DNA of 64,000 nucleotides from Streptomyces sp. CB00455. GTDB taxonomy: Bacteria; Actinomycetota; Actinomycetes; Streptomycetales; Streptomycetaceae. Location of the stretch: the NCBI RefSeq assembly GCF_001905445.1, contig NZ_LIVQ01000005.1:248001-312000 (forward strand), in the 5' to 3' direction. The translations under genes were made by a program, and so were the position numbers. Each line of letters begins with the position of its first letter. Positions within the stretch are counted from its first letter, which is position 1. Below, piece after piece: positions 24,699 to 32,947 of the stretch. The notes beneath the pieces were generated by a model that was not told the origin of the DNA, did no database searches, and worked only from the letters and a program-made list of their open reading frames with translations.

Positions 24699-26570
24699 AT
24701 GTCCCGCGCCCACCGGTCCGCCGCGGTCTCCGCGTGGCTGCTCGCCTCGGCCCTGGCCCTCACGGCGCCTTCCTCCGCCGAGGCCCTCGCGACACGACAC
24801 CCCGCCCACCCCGCGCCGGCTCCCGCCCCGGCCGCCGCCCCCCTCGCCGCGGCGGCACCCGGACCCGGGCCGCGACCGGACGAGGCCGCGGTCATCGGCG
24901 AAGACCATGCCCGGGTGCACGCCCGGCTGCGCACAGCGGCCGAGGGCACCCGCGGCTACCCGCAGTCGAAGCGCACGGCGAGCCTGAGCGCGCTCCAGGA
25001 GTCGCAGCGCGAGCTCAACAAGGGCTTCGCGGCCGCGAGGTCCGGCCGGTTCACGCAGTTCTTCCCCTCCCCCGACTTCGGCGTCCACGTGGCCCAGCTG
25101 CCCACGGGCAAGGTGCTGCTCTTCTCCTTCGAGCGCGTGCAGGCAGACCCCACGAAGGAGACGGGTCCCACGAACACGGTCGGCCGCACCAACGCGGGCC
25201 GGGCCTTCCTCTGGGACCCCGCCCGGGGCACCGGTGCGCAGGCGTTCAAGAAGGTGGCGCCGCCCGTCGTCCTCATGCCCGACGGCACCTACGCCCCCCG
25301 CCCGGCGCCCTTCTTCTGCGCGGGCCACGCCTACCTCCCCAACGGGATGGTCGGTGTCTTCGGCGGCAACGTCGGCGGCAAGGGCGGCAGCGGCGCCAGA
25401 CTGTCGTTCGTGTTCGACCCGTGGACCGAGACCTGGTTCCGCAACCGGGACATGTCCGTGGGCCGCTGGTACCCCTCCGTCGTGACCGGGGCCGACGGCC
25501 GGCAGATCATCATGTCCGGCCAGTCCGAGCGCGGTACGGGCACGCCCACCCCGGTGGTGGAACGCTTCCCCGCCCTGCGCCACCCCGTCCCGCGGCGGCC
25601 GTTCGACATCCCGCTGGACGTCCCCTCGCAGCGGCTGCGGGCGGACGCCCCCTTCCGCAACGACTATCCGCACCTGTTCTCCCTGCGGGACGGGATGATC
25701 TACGGTCTGGGCCGCGACGCCGACCAGCAGTGGCTGTTCGATCCGGTCAAGGAGGTGCGCGGCGACCTGCCCCGGCGGCCGGCCGACTTCCGGGGCTACG
25801 GCTCGGCCGTGCCGCTGCCGGCCGGCTTCCGCGGCCCCGACTCCGTCCTCGTGCTCGGCGGCGACCCGCGCGACCCCCACACGTACCGCCTGTCCGGCGG
25901 CCGCTGGAGCACCGAGGAGCCGCGCGCCTTCGGACGCACCCAGGACGACACCCTGATCCTGCCGGACGGCACACTGCTCACCGTCAACGGCGCACTCGAC
26001 ACCCGGGACTACGGCAACGGTCCGTTCAACCCGAAGGCCGACCTGAAGTACCGGCAGATCGAGCTGCGCGACGCGCGCGGGCACTGGAGCCTCGGCCCGG
26101 CCCAGCGACTGCCCCGCGGCTACCACTCCAACGCCCTGGTCATGCCGGACGGCCGGATGATGGTGACGGGGGACGAGCTCCAGCAGATCGCCAACGACCC
26201 CGACATCGGGGACGGGATGGACGGCAGCATCGAGCTCTACGAGCCCGCCTACCTCCACCGCGGTCCCCGGCCGGCCCTGGACCGCGCGCCTGCCGGCGAC
26301 CTCGGATACGACAGCGCCTTCCAGGTCGTGAGCTCCACGCCCGAGGACGTGGCGCGCGCCGTCCTGCTGGCGCCGACGACCGTCACGCACTCCGTCAACA
26401 CCAGCCAGCGCCACTTGGAGCTGCGGTTCACCGGCGTGCGCGGCACCACGATCGGACTGCGCACGCCACCGACCGCGGCGGACGCGCCTCCCGGCTACTA
26501 CATGCTGTTCCTGCTCGACGCGAAGGGTGTGCCCAGTACGGCGAAGTGGGTGAAACTGGGCGCCCGTTGA
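24699..26570 (+). CDS. Secreted copper radical oxidase (galactose oxidase/GlxA family)
   Basis: An exported 623-residue enzyme that probably oxidises an alcohol group on a sugar or glycan to an aldehyde with release of peroxide. It has a signal peptide of about 30 residues (SAWLLASALALTAP) followed by a proline/alanine-rich linker. Kelch-type propeller text follows, and the C-terminal about 100 residues form the DUF1929 immunoglobulin-like domain. All copper and cofactor residues can be placed by motif: Cys207 (FFCAGHAYLPNG) and Tyr258 (GRWYPSVV) for the thioether crosslink, Tyr475-His476 (RGYHSNALVMPDGR) and His564 (TVTHSVNT). ATG 24699 follows GAGGAGC. In S. coelicolor and S. lividans GlxA is next to the synthase CslA; here no glycan synthase is adjacent, so this looks like a paralogue. 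Confidence 0.88.
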   Translation: MSRAHRSAAVSAWLLASALALTAPSSAEALATRHPAHPAPAPAPAAAPLAAAAPGPGPRPDEAAVIGEDHARVHARLRTAAEGTRGYPQSKRTASLSALQESQRELNKGFAAARSGRFTQFFPSPDFGVHVAQLPTGKVLLFSFERVQADPTKETGPTNTVGRTNAGRAFLWDPARGTGAQAFKKVAPPVVLMPDGTYAPRPAPFFCAGHAYLPNGMVGVFGGNVGGKGGSGARLSFVFDPWTETWFRNRDMSVGRWYPSVVTGADGRQIIMSGQSERGTGTPTPVVERFPALRHPVPRRPFDIPLDVPSQRLRADAPFRNDYPHLFSLRDGMIYGLGRDADQQWLFDPVKEVRGDLPRRPADFRGYGSAVPLPAGFRGPDSVLVLGGDPRDPHTYRLSGGRWSTEEPRAFGRTQDDTLILPDGTLLTVNGALDTRDYGNGPFNPKADLKYRQIELRDARGHWSLGPAQRLPRGYHSNALVMPDGRMMVTGDELQQIANDPDIGDGMDGSIELYEPAYLHRGPRPALDRAPAGDLGYDSAFQVVSSTPEDVARAVLLAPTTVTHSVNTSQRHLELRFTGVRGTTIGLRTPPTAADAPPGYYMLFLLDAKGVPSTAKWVKLGAR

Positions 26571-26576
26571 ACGGTC

Positions 26577-26672
26577 GGGTCGCGGGACGCCGGTGCGGCA
26601 CGGGACATCGGTGCGGCACGGGACGTCGGTGCGGCCCGGGACATTACGGCGGCCCGGGACATTACGGCGGCC
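26577..26672. repeat. Tandem repeat of about 18 bp, four full units
   Basis: Units GGTGCGGCACGGGACATC (26592), GGTGCGGCACGGGACGTC (26610), a 19-bp variant at 26628 and an 18-bp variant at 26647, with partial units on both sides. The array fills the gap between the convergent oxidase and HutD-like genes. It may be a slippage product or may act as a barrier between the transcripts. Confidence 0.8.
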
Positions 26673-26690
26673 GGCCGGGGCCGGGGAGGG

Positions 26691-27311
26691 CTACGCCCCG
26701 CCGGTGGCGGGCGCGACGGGGGCGAACCGCACCACCGCCGCGCGCCCGGCGGTGCGCATCCGGCAGCCGGGCACCCCGGTGAGCAGGGCGGCGTCGTAGG
26801 GCGCCAGCTCCTCGTGCGGCGCGCAGGTGCCGGGCGGTTCGAGTACCGCGGGCCCCTCCAGGGCCACCACCAGCAAGGCCCCGTCCGGCGGGACGGCGAG
26901 GGACAGCAGGCCGCGCACGACGGCGGTCTCCGCCGACGTCGCCTCCCTGCGGTACATCACGTTGAAGTTGACGACGGGGCCGTCGAGGAGCCGGCAGTGG
27001 GCCGGTTCGTCCCCGGCGAAGTCCTGCGGTGCGTAGCGCTCGTCGACGAGGCGCCGGACACCGCCGACGTCGAGGGCCATGCCGGCGCCCCTCGCGAGGG
27101 TGAGGGTGCGCTCGACGCCGGGGAAGACCGAGAAGGGGCCGTCGGCCCCCACCTCGGCGAGGCTGACCCGCCAGAGGAAGTCCTGCGTACCGGCGCCCTC
27201 GGGCCGGGCCGCGATCTCGCGGGTGACTCCCCCGCCGTTCTTCCAGGGGGCGGCGGTACGGTCGGCCGCCCGCAGGAGTCGTACGTGCCCGCCGTCCGCG
27301 CCGCTGCTCAT
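26691..27311 (-). CDS. HutD/Ves-family cupin protein
   Basis: A 206-residue protein of the HutD family (double cupin-like fold). The signature is at the N-terminus: VRLLRAADRTAAPWKNGGGV, with FLWRVSLAEVGADGPFSVFP, RTLTLARGAGMAL and VVNFNVMYRR. HutD is linked to histidine use in some bacteria but has no established catalytic activity, and no hut genes are nearby. It is the downstream neighbour of the MarR regulator gene on the same strand (90 bp) and could share its transcript. Confidence 0.85.
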   Translation of the reverse strand: MSSGADGGHVRLLRAADRTAAPWKNGGGVTREIAARPEGAGTQDFLWRVSLAEVGADGPFSVFPGVERTLTLARGAGMALDVGGVRRLVDERYAPQDFAGDEPAHCRLLDGPVVNFNVMYRREATSAETAVVRGLLSLAVPPDGALLVVALEGPAVLEPPGTCAPHEELAPYDAALLTGVPGCRMRTAGRAAVVRFAPVAPATGGA

Positions 27312-27401
27312 GGCGCCCGACCCTAGCGGACCCGGCGGACCGCCCGGCGGGGGGATCCCCGGCGCGCTGCCGGACGGGCGCCAGCGTCGCCGGCTGCCGG
27401 G

Positions 27402-27836
27402 TCAGGCCTCCATGGTGGGGCGCAGCCGGCCGAGGAGGGCGTAGAGCGTCGCGCTCTCGGCCTCGTCGAGGGCGTCGAGGGCGCCGTGGGTCGCCTGCAT
27501 CTCTTCGCGCACCCGGCGGATGACCTCGCGGCCCGCGTCCGTGGCGACCACGTTCTTGACCCGGCGGTCGGCGGGGTCCGCCTCGCGGCGCACCAGCTCG
27601 CGCGCCTCCAGGCGGTCGACGATGCCGGTGACGTTCGACGCGTCGCACACCAGCAGGGCGGCCAGTCCGCGCATCGGGAGGGGGCCGTCGAGCTGGGCGA
27701 GGACCTTGGCCTGGGTGGAGGTGAGGCCGTGATGGGCGGCCGCGGCCGCGAAGTCCCGCCATTGGGCGGTTCCGATCGCGGCGAGCAGTTCCAGCAGCTG
27801 GAGCTTGGTGGGGGTGTGCGGGGCGGTGTCGCTCAT
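27402..27836 (-). CDS. MarR-family transcriptional regulator
   Basis: A 144-residue winged-helix repressor. The DNA-binding part is LTSTQAKVLAQLDGPLPMRG, LLVCDASNVTGIVDRLEARE and the wing VRREADPADRRVKNVVATDA. It is divergent from a DHA2 exporter gene, the classical arrangement for a ligand-released efflux repressor. On its own strand TTGATA, 17 bp, TACGCT precedes the ATG by only six bases, so the mRNA is probably leaderless. The promoter overlaps an AT-rich palindrome that is a likely autorepression site. Confidence 0.94.
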   Translation of the reverse strand: MSDTAPHTPTKLQLLELLAAIGTAQWRDFAAAAAHHGLTSTQAKVLAQLDGPLPMRGLAALLVCDASNVTGIVDRLEARELVRREADPADRRVKNVVATDAGREVIRRVREEMQATHGALDALDEAESATLYALLGRLRPTMEA

Positions 27837-27842
27837 GTCTGG

Positions 27843-27909
27843 AGCGTACTCACGATAATTGACATTATCAATTGTTTACTTGACCACCTTAAGTATCGGC
27901 GTCTACCGT
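27843..27909. promoter_or_regulatory. Divergent marR/exporter promoters with overlapping palindromic operator
   Basis: GATAAT-tgac-ATTATC (27854-27869) overlaps AATTG-N7-CAATT (27857-27873), making an AT-rich operator. Leftward promoter for marR: TTGATA (27871-27866), 17 bp, TACGCT (27848-27843). Rightward promoter for the exporter: TTGACC (27880-27885), 18 bp, TACCGT (27904-27909). The operator covers the leftward core promoter and abuts the rightward -35. Confidence 0.7.
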
Positions 27910-27981
27910 CAGTGCAGTTACTTGATGACATCAAACATCTGTGTCCTGAAGCTCTGACGCACGAAGAAGGTCCTGCCAGCC

Positions 27982-29529
27982 ATGAGCACCCCCTCCCCCG
28001 CCGACGCCCCGGCCGCCGGGCACAGGAACGAGACGGTCATCGTCTTCGCCCTGAGCCTCGCCGCGATGGTCGTGTCGATGATGCAGACCCTGCCGGTCCC
28101 GATCCTCGGTCTGATCCGCAACGACCTCGGCACCTCGACGGCCAACGTGAGCTGGGTGACCACCGCCACCCTGCTGTCGGCGGCCGTCTTCACCCCGCTC
28201 CTCGGCCGGTTCGGCGACCAGCACGGCAAGAAGCCGACGCTGGTGGCCGTGCTCGGCGTCATGGTGGCCGGATCCGTCGTCGCCGCCCTGGCGACCTCTC
28301 TGCCCCTGCTGATCCTCGGCCGGGTGCTCCAGGGAGCCGCCACCGCGATCTTCCCGCTGGCGCTCTCCGTCCTGCGCGAGGAGGTCCGGCCGCAGAAGCT
28401 GCCTGGCGCCATGGCGCTGGTCAGCGGCACGCTCGCGTTCGGCAGCGGCCTGGCGCTCGTCGCCACCGGACTGCTCACCTCCGGATCCGACGCGGACTAC
28501 CGCAACGCGTTCTGGATGGCCACCGGCTTCGCGACCCTCGCCCTGGTCGCGGTCGTCACCCTGGTCCCCGCGACCCGCCACAAGACCGGCGGGCGCACCG
28601 ACTTCCTCGGCGCGCTGACCCTCGGCATCGCGCTGCTCCTGCTCCTGCTGCCGATCTCCCAGGGCCACGAGTGGGGCTGGGCCTCCGGGCGCACTCTGGG
28701 CAGCTTCGCCGGCGCCGTCGTCATGACCGCCGTCTGGGTGCTGACCGAGCTCAAGGTCCGCGAGCCGCTCGTCGACATGCGGATGTTCGTTCACCGCCCG
28801 GTGCTGATGGCCAACCTCGCCGGCATCCTCGTCGGCTTCGGCATGTTCGCGAACTTCCTCGGCGTCTCCTACCTCGTGCAGATGCCCCAGGCGCTCACCG
28901 GCTACGGATTCGACGCCTCCATCCTGCGCGCCTCCGTGCAGTTCCTGCTGCCCGGTGCCATCGTCTCGCTGCTCGCCTCCCCCGTCGGCGGCCAGCTGGT
29001 GCGCCACCGCGGCCCGCGCGTCGCCCTGGGCCTGGCCGCCGTGCTCGGCGCCGCCGGCTTCGGCTGGCTCGCGCTGGACCACCAGCACAGCGCCTCGGTC
29101 ATCGGGGCCGGTCTGGTCGTGGGCGCGGCCGTCAGCTTCGGCTACGCCGCCATGCCCGCCGTCATCATGGCCAGCGTCCCGCACCACCAGAGCGGTATCG
29201 CCAACGGCATCAACTCGATCTCCCGCTCCACGGGCAGCGCGATCGGCAGTGCCATCGTCACCACCATCCTGGCTTCCAAGACCATCGAGCACCTGCCGCC
29301 GGGCGTCCCGGCGCTGCCCGCCGAGTCCGGGTTCACCCTGACCTTCGGCATCGGCGCGGCCGCCTTCGCCCTGGTCGCGGTGATCAGCCGGTTCGGCCTG
29401 CGCGGCGGCCACGCCACCCCGAGCGCGGCGAGCGCCACGGCCGGCCTTCAGCAGCCGGCCGCGGTGGCGGACGGGACCGACAAGAAGGCCGAGGAGGCCG
29501 AGGAGGCCGTGGCCGGCGCCGCCCGGTAG
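27982..29529 (+). CDS. DHA2-family MFS drug exporter
   Basis: A 515-residue proton-driven efflux pump with about 14 hydrophobic segments, the number usual for the DHA2 family. Motif A is LLGRFGDQHGKKPTLVAV after the second segment, and the fourth-helix region LLILGRVLQGAATAIFPLAL carries the conserved R and G residues. The C-terminal tail is hydrophilic and lysine/glutamate-rich (TDKKAEEAEEAVAG). ATG 27982 lies about 66 bp downstream of the predicted start of transcription. The divergent MarR gene is the likely repressor. The substrate is unknown. Confidence 0.93.
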   Translation: MSTPSPADAPAAGHRNETVIVFALSLAAMVVSMMQTLPVPILGLIRNDLGTSTANVSWVTTATLLSAAVFTPLLGRFGDQHGKKPTLVAVLGVMVAGSVVAALATSLPLLILGRVLQGAATAIFPLALSVLREEVRPQKLPGAMALVSGTLAFGSGLALVATGLLTSGSDADYRNAFWMATGFATLALVAVVTLVPATRHKTGGRTDFLGALTLGIALLLLLLPISQGHEWGWASGRTLGSFAGAVVMTAVWVLTELKVREPLVDMRMFVHRPVLMANLAGILVGFGMFANFLGVSYLVQMPQALTGYGFDASILRASVQFLLPGAIVSLLASPVGGQLVRHRGPRVALGLAAVLGAAGFGWLALDHQHSASVIGAGLVVGAAVSFGYAAMPAVIMASVPHHQSGIANGINSISRSTGSAIGSAIVTTILASKTIEHLPPGVPALPAESGFTLTFGIGAAAFALVAVISRFGLRGGHATPSAASATAGLQQPAAVADGTDKKAEEAEEAVAGAAR

Positions 29530-29600
29530 ACCGCGCCGAGGCCCGCGCGGCCGCGTGTCGCTCGCGGTGGCCGGGCGGCGGCTCCCTGCATGGTGGGGGC

Positions 29601-30110
29601 ATGAAGGCTACGGACGTCATCGCCGAGGGACTCGGACGCATCCGGGAGATCGTGCACGAGGTCGTCGAGGGGCTCCCGGCGGAGCGGCTCAACGCGCGCG
29701 TCGGCCCCGCGGCGAACTCGATCACCTGGCTCGTCTGGCACCTGACCCGGGTCCAGGACGATCACGTCGCGCAGGCCGCCGGCCTGGAACAGGTCTGGCA
29801 GGCCCAGGACTGGGCGGCCCGCTTCGCCCTGCCGCTGCCCGCCGGCTCCACCGGGTACGGACACACCGCGCGGCAGGCCGGCTCGGTCCGGGTCGACTCC
29901 GGCGAGCTGCTGCTGGAGTACTTCGACGCCGTGCACGAGCAGTCCTCGCGGTTCGTGCGGGAACTCGCCGCCGCGGACCTGGACCGCGTGGTGGACGAGC
30001 GCTGGGACCCGCCGGTCACCCTGGGGGTACGCCTGACCAGTGTGCTGGCCGACGACCTGCAGCACGCCGGCCAGGCCGCCTTCGTACGGGGCCTGCTGGA
30101 GCACGGGTGA
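29601..30110 (+). CDS. DinB-family protein (DUF664 type, putative mycothiol-dependent enzyme)
   Basis: A 169-residue four-helix-bundle protein. It carries the expected metal-binding histidines: ITWLVWHLTRVQDDHVAQAA and, near the C-terminus, LADDLQHAGQAAFVRGLLEH. This actinobacterial branch is related to mycothiol-dependent transferases that detoxify electrophiles. ATG 29601 is preceded by GGTGGGGGC. It follows the exporter by 71 bp on the same strand, so co-expression for detoxification is plausible but unproven. Confidence 0.88.
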   Translation: MKATDVIAEGLGRIREIVHEVVEGLPAERLNARVGPAANSITWLVWHLTRVQDDHVAQAAGLEQVWQAQDWAARFALPLPAGSTGYGHTARQAGSVRVDSGELLLEYFDAVHEQSSRFVRELAAADLDRVVDERWDPPVTLGVRLTSVLADDLQHAGQAAFVRGLLEHG

Positions 30111-30201
30111 GCCGGCCCCGAGACCGGGCCTCACCCGGTCGGAGTCGCCCGGAGGGCGGTACCGCGCCGCGTCGGTCAGCCTCGTAGGACGGAGGTGCAC
30201 G

Positions 30202-30408
30202 ATGGAACCGCGCGTCAAGGGGTTCGTCCAGTCGTACGACCGTGACCGGGGATACGGGTTCATCCTCCCCCTCGGCGAGACGGAGCCCGTCTTCGTCGAG
30301 CGCGAGGACATAGAGCACGACCCGCAGGTGCTCTCGGAAGAGCAGCAGGTCACCTTCACCATCGAGCTGGGGCCTGGCCGCATGGCCGCCCGGCACGTCA
30401 GGCCCTGA
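30202..30408 (+). CDS. Small cold-shock-domain-like protein
   Basis: A 68-residue protein with the cold-shock OB-fold pattern: VKGFVQSYDRDRGYGFILPL corresponds to the RNP1 region KGFGFI of CspA, and VFVEREDIEHDP to RNP2 (VFVHxxxI). RNP1 is altered to RGYGFI and the RNP2 histidine to glutamate, so nucleic-acid binding may be weaker than in CspA. ATG 30202 follows ACGGAGG. Its 3' end overlaps the stop region of the convergent exporter gene by 11 bp. Confidence 0.85.
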   Translation: MEPRVKGFVQSYDRDRGYGFILPLGETEPVFVEREDIEHDPQVLSEEQQVTFTIELGPGRMAARHVRP

Positions 30409-31768
30409 TCCCCCCGCCGTCCGCGCACCCCCGGCCGGTCCGGCGTACGACCACCGCCAGCGCGGCGGCGCCGAGCACCGAGAGCAGGGCGCCCACCCGC
30501 AGGATCGCCTCGATGGCGGCGCCGTCCGACGCCGCTGCGCCCGCCGAACCGCTGATCGCCTCCAGCACCGTGGCGGCGACGGCCACCGCGACGGCGCCGA
30601 GGAGCACCAGCGAGGTGAACACGAGACCGGACGCGGCGGCCAGGCGGTTCGCGGGGACACAGGACTGCGTGGCCACGCTGGTCAGCGCCCAGCCCAGCCC
30701 CACTCCGGCCCCCACCACGGCGAAGACCGCGGTGTACGGCACGAGCCGGGTGGTCCAGGTGAGGGCGAACAGGCTGACACCGCACAGCAGCATCCCGGCG
30801 GCCATCAGCGCGTCGGGCCGCACCCGCTGGGCCAGGCGGCCCGACCAGTAGCTCGCGGCGCCCGCTCCCCCGGACAGCGCCAGGAAGATCAGCCCGGAGT
30901 CGAAGGGGGAGAGCCCTCGCGCCTGCTGGAGGTAGAGGGCGGACAGGACGGCGACCAGGCAGTAGACGATGTTGGACAGCGAACCGGCCAGGGTGAGGGC
31001 CACGAACGGGCGGCTCCGCAACAGGGACAGGTCCAGCAGGGGCTCGGCGGCGCGCCGCTCCAGGCGGACGAAGACCGCCAGCAGCCCGGCGCCGCCGGTC
31101 AGGCAGGCCAGTGTGGCCGCTGAGGCCCAGCCCCAGTGCGCCGCCTGGTCGACCCCGATCATGATCGTGGTCAGGCCGCCGGCCAGGGTCAGCACGCCGG
31201 GGACGTCGAGGCCGCCGCCGGCCTCCTCGTGGCGCGTCCGTGGCACGCAGCGCAGCAGGAGGACGGCGGCGACGGCGCAGAGCGGCACGTTGAGCAGGAA
31301 CACCGCCCGCCAGCTGACGTGTTCGGCGAAGGCTCCGCCGACGAAGGGGCCGAGGGCCGTGCCGATGGCGCTGAAGGCGAAGACGGTGGCCAGGGCCCTG
31401 CCCTGGCGCGCGTCGCGGAAGTGGGCGGTGACCACGGCCACGCAGACCGGCAGGACGAGCGCGGCGGCGCATCCCTGGAGCACGCGGCCCGTGGTGAGCC
31501 AGGCCGTGTTCTGCGCGGCGGCGCAGACCGCGGAGACCGCCGCGAAGCCTGCCAGTCCGGCGACGAGGACGCGGCGGCGGCCGAAGAGGTCGGCGGCGCG
31601 TCCGCCGGTGATCATGAAAGCACCGAGGGCCAGCATGTAACCGCTGACCAGCCATTGCAGGTCGGTGGTGGGGGTGTGGAAGTCCCGGGCGATGACCGGG
31701 AGCATCAGGTTCAGTGCGAACCAGTCCATCTGCACGAGCAGCATGGAGAGGGCGGCGGCCACGATCAC
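30398..31768 (-). CDS. DHA2-family MFS transporter
   Basis: A second multidrug-exporter-like protein, 456 residues, with about 14 membrane segments. It starts directly with the first helix (VIVAAALSMLLVQMDWFALN), shows motif C-like text in ALGPFVGGAFAEHVSWRAVF and motif A in GGRAADLFGRRRVLVAGLAG. No ATG is available in frame: an in-frame stop lies about 66 bp upstream. The GTG at 31768 is chosen, but a CTG at 31792 would add the basic stretch LFSRRERA usual before helix 1. It has no adjacent regulator. Its end overlaps the cold-shock gene. Confidence 0.88.
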   Translation of the reverse strand: MIVAAALSMLLVQMDWFALNLMLPVIARDFHTPTTDLQWLVSGYMLALGAFMITGGRAADLFGRRRVLVAGLAGFAAVSAVCAAAQNTAWLTTGRVLQGCAAALVLPVCVAVVTAHFRDARQGRALATVFAFSAIGTALGPFVGGAFAEHVSWRAVFLLNVPLCAVAAVLLLRCVPRTRHEEAGGGLDVPGVLTLAGGLTTIMIGVDQAAHWGWASAATLACLTGGAGLLAVFVRLERRAAEPLLDLSLLRSRPFVALTLAGSLSNIVYCLVAVLSALYLQQARGLSPFDSGLIFLALSGGAGAASYWSGRLAQRVRPDALMAAGMLLCGVSLFALTWTTRLVPYTAVFAVVGAGVGLGWALTSVATQSCVPANRLAAASGLVFTSLVLLGAVAVAVAATVLEAISGSAGAAASDGAAIEAILRVGALLSVLGAAALAVVVRRTGRGCADGGGIRA

Positions 31769-32006
31769 CGCGCGTTCGCGCCGGGAGAACAGCCCCCCGG
31801 CGCGAAGGCGTCCGCGCGGATGTCGTCGTCATGCCGCCGCCTGCTTTCCGCCTCCCCCTACCATCGTGGCATCGCGGGCTGCCGCGCGCCGCGCGGCAGT
31901 GGTCCGGGGCAGGCGGCCCCTCGCGCGCCGGGCCGGCCACCTGACGGCCTCCCGCGGCGAACGGGCCGACACGGCCTGAGCCGTCCCGGCCGGCTGCGCG
32001 CCCGCG

Positions 32007-32669
32007 TCAGCCGCGGAAGCCCTCCGGGCGTTGCGGCGACGCCTCGGCGAGCGCCTTGGTGACGCCCTCGACACCTTCACGGAGCCCGTAGACGGGGGTG
32101 TCGGGCTGCTGGCGCCAGGAGTCGTCGATCCCGCCGGCGTCGACGGTGTCGAAGCCGAGCTGGTCGATGAGCGCGCGGACGGCCTCCTTGCCGGCCGCGT
32201 CGTCGCCCGCGACGGGCAGCGCCATCCGGTCCGGGGCGCCCGCCGGACGGTGCCGGTCGAGGATGTCCTGGGCGTAGGTGCCGTTGAACGCCTTGATCAC
32301 GGGGTGTCCGAGGTGCCGCTCGGTCCAGCGGCTCTCGGTGAGACCCTCGTCCTCGACGCCGGCGATCCGGCCGTCGCGCCGCTGCGGGTAGTAGTTGCCG
32401 GTGTCGATGACGGTGAAGCCCTCGGCGGCGCCGTCGAAGAGGCCGGCGGGCAGGTCCGGCACATTCTTGAAGGGGACGGTGACCACGACGATCTCGGCCC
32501 CCCGCGCCGCTTCCGCGACGGTGACGGGGGTGGCGCCGGTCTCCTCGGCGAGGGCGGTCAGGGTGTGCGGGCCGCGCGAGTTCGCCACGGACACCTCGTG
32601 GCCCAGGGCCGTGAGGCGACGGGTCAGGTTGCCGCCGATGTTGCCCGCGCCGATGATGCCGATCTTCAT
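32007..32669 (-). CDS. NADPH-dependent F420 reductase-like oxidoreductase
   Basis: A 220-residue Rossmann protein of the F420:NADPH reductase family. The nucleotide motif MKIGIIGAGNIGGNLTRRLT and VANSRGPHTL (which reads the 2'-phosphate of NADPH) are followed by EIVVVTVPFKNVPDLP and VIDTGNYYPQRRD. It may exchange hydride between NADPH and F420 or act on a small substrate; many Streptomyces have several such paralogues. ATG 32669 is preceded by GGAGAG. It is single on the minus strand. Confidence 0.87.
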   Translation of the reverse strand: MKIGIIGAGNIGGNLTRRLTALGHEVSVANSRGPHTLTALAEETGATPVTVAEAARGAEIVVVTVPFKNVPDLPAGLFDGAAEGFTVIDTGNYYPQRRDGRIAGVEDEGLTESRWTERHLGHPVIKAFNGTYAQDILDRHRPAGAPDRMALPVAGDDAAGKEAVRALIDQLGFDTVDAGGIDDSWRQQPDTPVYGLREGVEGVTKALAEASPQRPEGFRG

Positions 32670-32947
32670 GAGCTCTCCAGTGCGTAAGGGATCAGGTCTC
32701 GCGCTGGTTCGAACCCCCGTCGGCGGCACGGCATTCCGTCCGGATCGCGCGCCCCCCGGGTGAGGGGCGTGATCGGGCCGCCGTCCGCCGGCCGAGCCGT
32801 GCGGGAGGGCGCGCGGGAGACGACCGGCGCGCCGGGAGGAGCAGCTTTTCGGCCATTTCGCGCAGGTGACGAACCGGGCGGCCGGAGCGCGTGCGGGACC
32901 CGGACCGGTCCCGCCGCCGCGCGTGCCGGCTCCCGCGTTCGCCCGCG

